Of a stretch of DNA of 64,000 bases, positions 58,557 through 64,000 are shown in pieces. A program made the translations under genes and the position numbers. The stretch spans positions 434,001-498,000 of the forward strand of contig NZ_SBIP01000004.1 of NCBI RefSeq assembly GCF_004053875.1. The letters are read 5' to 3'. The notes beneath the pieces were generated by a model. That model worked only from the letters and a program-made list of their open reading frames with translations, was not told where the DNA came from and made no database searches. This DNA is from Neorhizobium lilium. Lineage in GTDB: Bacteria > Pseudomonadota > Alphaproteobacteria > Rhizobiales > Rhizobiaceae. Numbering within the stretch: the first letter of the stretch is position 1; each line of letters begins with the position of its first letter.

Positions 58557-59567
58557 ATGTCCCCATCTCCAGGCCTTGACTCCCCCACCGCCCAGCGTTT
58601 CGCAACCATCGCGCTCGGGCATGTGAGGCGGGAATACCCCTATAAGCCGGGCAATGTTCTGGCAGGTCCCGAAGATGCGAAAACGCCGAGCCAGCTTCAT
58701 CCGATCTTCCACGGCAGCTTCGACTGGCACTCCTGCGTCCACGGCTACTGGATGCTCGCCCGCATCCTGCGCCGCTTTCCGCAGATCGATGCGGCCGCCG
58801 ACATTCGCAGTCTGTTCGATACGATGTTGGTGCCGGAGAAGGTGGGAGGAGAATGCGCCATGTTAGCGCAGCCTCTCGAACGCGGGTTCGAGCGGCCTTA
58901 CGGCTGGGGATGGCTGCTGAAGCTTGCCGCGGAACTCGAAGAGCTGGAAGGCGGAGACTGGGCCGAAAGCCTCCGTCCGCTGACACATGTGTTTGTCGAA
59001 CGCTTCATGGAGTTCCTGCCGATCGCCACTTATCCGGTGCGGGTCGGCACGCATTACAATACTGCCTTCTCCATCCGCCTTGCAGCCGATTATGCCGAGG
59101 CAGTTCAAGATGACGCGCTGATATCCTTGCTTCAGAAGACGGCGCGGCGCTGGTATGGCGAGGATGAAGCTTGCCCTGCCTGGGGAGAGCCGTCGGGCGA
59201 CGATTTCCTGTCCTCGGCACTGATCGAGGCCGAGTGCATGCGCCGCCTGATGCCGGTGAACGACTTCCTGCCCTGGTTCGACCGCTTCCTGCCGCGGATA
59301 GCCGAGAGCCAGCCCGCAACGCTGTTCCACCCGGCATCGGTCTCTGACCGTTCGGACGGGAAGATTGCTCATCTCGACGGGCTCAACCTGTCCCGCGCCT
59401 GGTGCTGGCGATCGCTGCTCAAAGCGCTTCCAAGCAACGATCCACGCCGGCCTGTCATGGAGCATGCCGCCGCTGCGCACATGGATACAGCGCTGCCGCA
59501 TGTCGCGGGGGACTATATGGGCGAACATTGGCTGGCAAGCTTCGCCACGCTCGCGCTTGAGGCTTGA
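58557..59567 (+). CDS. DUF2891 domain protein
   Basis: The 336-residue soluble protein has the conserved motifs HPIFHGSFDWHSCVHGYWMLARIL (about residues 48-71) and GWGWLLKLAAEL (about 113-124), with the all-helical pattern of DUF2891. No signal peptide. Function unknown. The start follows a GAGG site. Confidence 0.9.
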   Translation: MSPSPGLDSPTAQRFATIALGHVRREYPYKPGNVLAGPEDAKTPSQLHPIFHGSFDWHSCVHGYWMLARILRRFPQIDAAADIRSLFDTMLVPEKVGGECAMLAQPLERGFERPYGWGWLLKLAAELEELEGGDWAESLRPLTHVFVERFMEFLPIATYPVRVGTHYNTAFSIRLAADYAEAVQDDALISLLQKTARRWYGEDEACPAWGEPSGDDFLSSALIEAECMRRLMPVNDFLPWFDRFLPRIAESQPATLFHPASVSDRSDGKIAHLDGLNLSRAWCWRSLLKALPSNDPRRPVMEHAAAAHMDTALPHVAGDYMGEHWLASFATLALEA

Positions 59568-59589
59568 ACGGGCGTCGGATGGCCGATGC

Positions 59590-59997
59590 TCACGGGTGCA
59601 TTTTGGCACCCTTGGTGATCTTGTCGATGATCTTCTTATCGGTGCGCAAAGCAATGCCGACGAGCCTTGCATCTTCCGGAGAGAAACGGGCGAAGACTTC
59701 GCGATTGGCCGCATCATGGCCGGTGGAGAACATTTCCTCGACATAGGCCGAGCTTGTCACCTGCCGCTCCAGCGAACGGCGGTGGATGGCGCGCAATGTC
59801 TCCTGGTCGGCGACCAGGATCACGATTGGCTGGACCGACAGCGGGTTGTAGACATTGCCGCTTCTGTCCCAGTAAGCTTCGCCGATGATATCCGGCGTCT
59901 GGGCAATGATCCCGCTCGTCAGGAAGGCTGTCACATTCAGCGCCTGCCAAGGTGCAAGGTCATCGCGGAGGACGATCGCGATCTTGGTATCGAACAT
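59590..59997 (-). CDS. DUF2000 domain protein
   Basis: The 135-residue protein (start MFDTKIAIVLRDDLAPWQALNVTAFLTSGI) belongs to DUF2000, which has a peptidyl-tRNA-hydrolase-II-like fold. GGAG lies 9 bases before the ATG. It is divergent from an AraC-type regulator, which may control it. Confidence 0.9.
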   Translation of the reverse strand: MFDTKIAIVLRDDLAPWQALNVTAFLTSGIIAQTPDIIGEAYWDRSGNVYNPLSVQPIVILVADQETLRAIHRRSLERQVTSSAYVEEMFSTGHDAANREVFARFSPEDARLVGIALRTDKKIIDKITKGAKMHP

Positions 59998-60085
59998 GGG
60001 TAAGAACTCCGGCTCTCTTTCTGCAGTTGGACAGGCCATAGCCGCCGGCCCGTCATTGAGTCTTGAACGTTCGTGCAAGGGTGCC

Positions 60086-60904
60086 GTGAAGCCGGATGGG
60101 ATCCTGCATGCGCCGGCGGCAGGCAATATCGAACGGATCGAGGCCAACTTTCATGGGCATGGCTTCGAGCCGCACCGGCACGACACTTATGCGCTCGGGA
60201 TTACGGTCTCCGGCGTACAGACTTTCCGCTATCGCGGCGCCGAACGCGCCAGCCTGCCCGGCAATGTGATCGTGCTGCACCCGGACGAGGTGCATGACGG
60301 TTCGGCTGGAACGGACGACGGCCTCACCTATCGCATGCTCTACCTTCCGCCGGAGCGCCTGACCGAGGCAGGCGGCGGCGCCAAGGGCTTGCCCTTCGTG
60401 CCGGATCCTATCGTGGCCGACCACAGGTTCCGGCTCTGTCTTGCGGAAGCGCTCGATGACCTCGACACACAGCCAGAAGCCCTGATGCTGGACGATCTCA
60501 TCCTGCGGCTGGGTGCAGCGTTGCGGCGGAACTCCGACGACTTAACAGGCCAAGCAGCACACCAGACTGGCAGCAGCATCGATCGAGCCGCGATGCTGCG
60601 GTGCCGGGACTATCTGCGGGAGCATTGCGACCGGCCCGTATCGTCGGAGGAACTTGAAGCCGTGAGCGGCCTCGACCGCTATCAGACGGCGCGCCAGTTC
60701 CGTCGCCTGTTCGGCACCAGCCCGCACCGCTATCTCGTTATGCGCCGGCTGGACCGCGCCAAGGCGGCGCTGACCGAGGACGTTGGCCTTGCGCAGGCCG
60801 CGCTTGATTCGGGCTTCGCCGACCAGGCCCATTTCACCCGCCATTTCAAGAAGACCTTCGGCATGACGCCCGGGCGATGGACGGCGCTCAGACGAAGCGT
60901 CTGA
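60086..60904 (+). CDS. AraC family transcriptional regulator
   Basis: The protein of about 272 residues has an N-terminal cupin-like sensor (GFEPHRHDTYALGITVSGVQTFRYRG) and a C-terminal double HTH (about residues 175-270; GLDRYQTARQFRRLFGTSPHRYL and LDSGFADQAHFTRHFKKTFGMTPGRW). GTG 60086 has AAGGG 4 bases upstream. ATG 59996 is also in frame but would overlap the DUF2000 start codon. It is a likely regulator of the DUF2000 gene. Confidence 0.88.
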   Translation: MKPDGILHAPAAGNIERIEANFHGHGFEPHRHDTYALGITVSGVQTFRYRGAERASLPGNVIVLHPDEVHDGSAGTDDGLTYRMLYLPPERLTEAGGGAKGLPFVPDPIVADHRFRLCLAEALDDLDTQPEALMLDDLILRLGAALRRNSDDLTGQAAHQTGSSIDRAAMLRCRDYLREHCDRPVSSEELEAVSGLDRYQTARQFRRLFGTSPHRYLVMRRLDRAKAALTEDVGLAQAALDSGFADQAHFTRHFKKTFGMTPGRWTALRRSV

Positions 60905-61053
60905 AACCTTCGCTCCCTGGCAAGCCAATGATCCTTTTTGAAAAATCGCCCTGGATCAAGCTTCATCCAAAGTTCAAATAGCCATCATCTCCCCGTCATG
61001 CGGACAACCTATGGGGTTCAGCATCTTTCGACACGCCAACCAACGGGTGATTC

Positions 61054-62409
61054 ATGACCAGACTTCTTGCTTCCGTGGCGCTTGCCGCGCTTTTCGCCGC
61101 GCCTGCCTTCGCCGACGACCAGGTTTTCCCCGCCAAGCTTGCCGGTCAGGCCATCCTGCCTGCCAATACGCTTGCGGCGGCACCGGCCGATGCGCCGGAC
61201 TTTCTGAAGACGTCCGGCAAGTTCACGACGCCCGACCGCAAGCGTACCGAAAAGCTCGGCACCGTCGACGGCAAGGACGGAGCACGGGTTACCGACATCA
61301 AGCTTCCGCTCGCTGGCCAGCCGGTCCAGGGGTTCTCGGGTATCAAGACCATGACGGACGGCACATTCTGGACCCTGACGGACAACGGTTTCGGCTCCAA
61401 AGCCACTTCCAGCGACGCCATGCTGTTCCTGCATCAGGTCAAGTTCGACTGGGCCAGCAACAAGGTGGAGATCGTCAAGAACCTCTTCCTGTCCGACCCT
61501 AACAAGGTCGCCCCGTTCCCGATCGTCATGGAAGGCAGCAATACGCGCTACCTCACCGGCTCCGATTTCGACATCGAGTCCATCCAGCCGGTTGCCGACG
61601 GCTTCTGGATCGGCGACGAATTCGGTCCCTACCTCATCAAGGTGAACGCGCAGGGCCAGCTGACCGACGTGTTTTCGACCACTATCGACGGCAAGCCGGT
61701 GATGTCGCCCGACAATCCGCTGATTCAGCTCCCCGGCAATCCTACCCTCAAGAACCCGGGCTTCAACTTGAAGCGTTCGGGCGGCTTTGAAGGGCTCGCC
61801 ATGTCCAAGGACGGCAACAAGCTCTACGCGCTTCTGGAAGGCCCGCTCTACAAGGACGACGGCCAGGTCGAGAGCGTCGATGGGCACACCGCCATCCGCA
61901 TCGCCGAGTTCGACGTTGCAGGCAAAAAGTGGACCGGCCGCACCTGGCTCTATCCGTTTGCCGACAAGGGCGCCTCGATCGGCGATTTCAACATGCTGGA
62001 CGAAACGACTGCTCTCGTCATCGAGCGCGACAACGGCGCCGGCACCAAGGACAGGGCCTGCGCCGACCCCAAGCAGCCGAAGCCTGACTGCTTCGAAGCC
62101 CCGGCGGAACTGAAGCGTGTCTACAAGATCGAATTCAACGACGCCAATGCCGGCAAGACCGTTCGCAAGATCGGCTATATCGACCTGCTGAACATCCAGG
62201 ACCCGGACAACAAGAAGAAGGCCGGCTCCAAGGACGGTGTCTACGACATGCCCTTCGTAACGATCGAAAACGTCGATCGCGTGGATGCGACGCATCTCAT
62301 CATCGGCAACGACAACAACCTGCCTTTCTCGGCCGGCCGTGCTGTCGACAAGGCAGACAATAACGAATTCAGCCTGATCGAAGCGGCAGAATTCCTGAAC
62401 GCCAAGTAA
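61054..62409 (+). CDS. esterase-like activity of phytase family protein (secreted)
   Basis: The 451-residue protein has a signal peptide (about 1-19) and the phytase-like beta-propeller core: GFSGIKTMTDGTFWTLTDNGFGSK near residues 92-115, IQPVADGFWIGDEFGPYLIKVNAQG near 176-200 and FEGLAMSKDGNKLYALLEGPL near 247-267. It is probably a periplasmic phosphoesterase. It ends at a strong terminator. Confidence 0.92.
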   Translation: MTRLLASVALAALFAAPAFADDQVFPAKLAGQAILPANTLAAAPADAPDFLKTSGKFTTPDRKRTEKLGTVDGKDGARVTDIKLPLAGQPVQGFSGIKTMTDGTFWTLTDNGFGSKATSSDAMLFLHQVKFDWASNKVEIVKNLFLSDPNKVAPFPIVMEGSNTRYLTGSDFDIESIQPVADGFWIGDEFGPYLIKVNAQGQLTDVFSTTIDGKPVMSPDNPLIQLPGNPTLKNPGFNLKRSGGFEGLAMSKDGNKLYALLEGPLYKDDGQVESVDGHTAIRIAEFDVAGKKWTGRTWLYPFADKGASIGDFNMLDETTALVIERDNGAGTKDRACADPKQPKPDCFEAPAELKRVYKIEFNDANAGKTVRKIGYIDLLNIQDPDNKKKAGSKDGVYDMPFVTIENVDRVDATHLIIGNDNNLPFSAGRAVDKADNNEFSLIEAAEFLNAK

Positions 62410-62438
62410 GACTTTAGAGCGTTTCAAGGCTAAATACG

Positions 62439-62469
62439 GAAAAGCCCCGGACTGTGCCGGGGCTTTTTT
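62439..62469 (+). terminator. intrinsic terminator
   Basis: AAAAGCCCCGG and CCGGGGCTTTT form a strong stem with a short loop followed by a run of T, 30 bases after the phytase-like gene and shared with the convergent small gene. Confidence 0.85.
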
Positions 62470-62489
62470 ATCCAATCAGACAGCTGCGG

Positions 62490-62747
62490 TTATCGGTCGC
62501 CAGGGATCTGCACCATATGGCGCTCCACCAGTTTCAGGCTGCGGTCCGGCTGAATGATGTAGGTTTCCCGGTAATCCTCGCCATTATAGTAAAACTGGTT
62601 CTGGACGGGGCTTCCAACGGGAGCCTTCTGCAGCCTCGTATGCGGCTGGCCCCGATAGGTGATGCTGCCGGGGATAGGTTCGATCGCAAACGCAGAATGC
62701 GCGCCGGCAAGGGCAGCCAGCACGGCGACCGCAAAGACCTTTTTCAT
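62490..62747 (-). CDS. small secreted hypothetical protein
   Basis: The 85-residue protein has a signal peptide (about 1-21, AHSAFA) and a 60-residue mature part rich in Tyr and Gln. No domain is recognised. It lies between the convergent phytase-like gene and ppx. Confidence 0.75.
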   Translation of the reverse strand: MKKVFAVAVLAALAGAHSAFAIEPIPGSITYRGQPHTRLQKAPVGSPVQNQFYYNGEDYRETYIIQPDRSLKLVERHMVQIPGDR

Positions 62748-62937
62748 GATGATGTTCCTTTGGGATTTTGCTGCCGGGCTGTGCGTCCGGCGTATCCTTT
62801 AAGTGGATATCCCGTATCCGATCTACAATCGGCAGATGGTGACTGCAGCGTTTCGTATCCGTGAACAATGGACGGAGCCGGTCTGCGGCACCCCATGCAC
62901 AGATGTCGCGCCTGCCCCCTTTTCGATATGCTGCAGC

Positions 62938-64000
62938 TTATTCGAATGTGAAGGCGAGCCGCCGCCCGGTCAGCTTTGCAAGTTGCTGGAGCCGTCCGTC
63001 CAGACGTTCGCCTGCGAAATCGCGATAGGCATGCGGCACGACGAATTCGAGGTCGAGATCCGGCTGCGAGGCGGCGCGGAAGGCGAGATGATTGACGATG
63101 CCGGGCATGGAGGCGGAGAAGAGATAGACCACGCGCAACAGCCCGCCAAGGAGCTTTGCCAACTCGAGCAGACGCGGCGTGACAATGGCGACCAAGGCAT
63201 CCGTTGCCCCGTCGTCGTTCAGGCCCTCGAAGCGGTAGTAATTTGCAAGGCCCAGATAGGCGCGACCCGGATGGGTGATGCCGACGAAAGACGAATGGGC
63301 AATGACGTTGAGTGCCTGGGCACCGCGATAGTCGGGATGAGCGCGCCAGCTTATATCGGCAAGCAGGCAGGCTGCCCGGCGGTAACGGCTTTCCTCCTCG
63401 GTCTCGTCGATACCGAAGAAGGGAACCATGCGGCCCGTCCATTCGGCCAATTCCCTCGCATGCTTGGGGGAGCGGGCGCGAAGGATCGCTAACTGGTCGG
63501 CGGCAACCACGAGCGGGTCGCTGTCACGTTGCTCGTCAGGCAGCAGCGAGTAGAGATAGCCTTCGCGCACGCCCTGCGCCGAAAAGACCACCTTGGCGGG
63601 CTTCATGACCGTCAGCACTTCCTGCAGCGCGACCGCGCCAAAAGGCAAAAGTGCGCGGCGGCTCTTGGATACAGCCTGCCAGGCAGGGTCCTTGCTGTCC
63701 TTGGCGGCGATCACGTCTTCAAGGAACCGCTGCAGCTCGGCAGTCGGCAGCTCGTAGCCCTGCAACATGTGCAGCGGGTATTTGGTGATCTCCATGTGCA
63801 GCTTGGCGATGTTACGCCAGGTGCCGCCCACGGCATAGAAGGTGCGCCCTTCCCCTTTTTCGAGGAAGCGGGCGGTGTTCACCTGCTTGCGGGCAAAGGT
63901 GCGGGCTTTGGGAAGCGAGTTGCCCGACGATTCCGACAGGCGCAAGCCTCCGAGAGGAAGCGTGATGCCGCGTCCGAATTCCTTGCCGCGAATGTCGATC
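62938..64000 (-). CDS. ppx: exopolyphosphatase / Ppx-GppA family (5' end outside window)
   Basis: The reading frame stays open to the right edge; reading on upstream gives IDIRGKEFGRGITLPLGGL directly before LRLSESSG. The visible 354 residues cover most of a Ppx/GppA phosphatase (VGGTWRNIAKLHM, GYELPT) plus a C-terminal HD-like extension (DISWRAHPDYRGAQALNVIAHSSFVGITHPGRAYLGLANYYRFEG). The N-terminal nucleotide-binding part lies outside. It removes phosphate from polyphosphate or pppGpp. Confidence 0.93.
   Translation of the reverse strand, partial: IDIRGKEFGRGITLPLGGLRLSESSGNSLPKARTFARKQVNTARFLEKGEGRTFYAVGGTWRNIAKLHMEITKYPLHMLQGYELPTAELQRFLEDVIAAKDSKDPAWQAVSKSRRALLPFGAVALQEVLTVMKPAKVVFSAQGVREGYLYSLLPDEQRDSDPLVVAADQLAILRARSPKHARELAEWTGRMVPFFGIDETEEESRYRRAACLLADISWRAHPDYRGAQALNVIAHSSFVGITHPGRAYLGLANYYRFEGLNDDGATDALVAIVTPRLLELAKLLGGLLRVVYLFSASMPGIVNHLAFRAASQPDLDLEFVVPHAYRDFAGERLDGRLQQLAKLTGRRLAFTFE

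Noticed and set aside
61018..62475. Open frame of 485 codons antisense to the phytase-like gene
   Set aside because: Shadow of a well-supported secreted protein; the frame runs through the terminator and has a valine/glycine/arginine-rich composition typical of antisense translation.

Overview
The window is a 64 kb stretch of GC-rich alphaproteobacterial chromosome, almost certainly from a member of the Rhizobiaceae (Agrobacterium/Rhizobium/Sinorhizobium/Shinella-like). The call rests on gene order and on family-restricted genes: rplM-rpsI-speB-argC-ctaA beside a six-gene surface-polysaccharide locus; a glyA-nrdR-ribD-ribE / ribH-nusB cluster; the MarR regulator LdtR beside an L,D-transpeptidase; DUF177-plsX-fabH-ihfA-merR; aspS, rnd and ppx in one region; and BA14K, DUF1236 and DUF2842 proteins. 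The genus cannot be fixed by eye. I see no prophage, IS element, plasmid gene or CRISPR array. Most of the window is core chromosome.

Layout. 0-7.7 kb is accessory metabolism: gamma-glutamyltransferase, a P450, a divergent SDR/MarR pair, a cupin, ExoD, O-acetylhomoserine sulfhydrylase and a CoA-binding protein. 7.7-13.3 kb holds the L13-S9 operon with a structured leader, agmatinase, ArgC with an overlapping APH-like kinase, heme A synthase and a DUF2842 protein. 13.4-21.7 kb is a polysaccharide locus: GNAT-fold protein, Wzz/GumC, Wza-type exporter, GT4, polyprenyl-phosphate sugar transferase and Wzy. Its composition and order match the unipolar polysaccharide (upp) adhesin locus of Agrobacterium as I remember it. 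21.7-25.3 kb has small regulators, small envelope proteins, an amine oxidase and tRNA-Pro(GGG). 25.4-29.9 kb is a fatty-acid/phospholipid operon read leftward. 30.2-34.3 kb holds BamE, a proton-pumping pyrophosphatase and an MFS transporter. 34.3-40.2 kb is the riboflavin/glycine cluster, interrupted by a GAF-HD-GYP gene on the opposite strand. 40.4-42.6 kb is the L,D-transpeptidase/LdtR cell-wall module. 43-47.2 kb has a cupin, hemB, an RDD protein, the Bpt aminoacyl-transferase and a DMT permease. 47.2-47.9 kb is an AbrB-Doc toxin-antitoxin pair. 47.9-64 kb holds parC, a SulP transporter, aspS, an MFS permease, rnd, DUF2891 and DUF2000 proteins, an AraC regulator, a phytase-like esterase and a ppx cut by the window edge.

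Most notable signals: (i) three GTT-N2-AAC elements at 11- and 22-bp spacing over the promoter of the AbrB-Doc module; (ii) a hairpin with a T-run immediately after the predicted rplM transcription start; (iii) a GumC protein whose fused kinase-like domain has lost the Walker A lysine; (iv) a 107-bp inverted-repeat-bounded palindromic element between ihfA and merR; (v) an HD-GYP gene inserted antisense into the riboflavin operon, sharing stop-codon bases with ribE. I do not see a clearly novel multi-gene system. Start codons were chosen by eye from ribosome-binding sites and family length.
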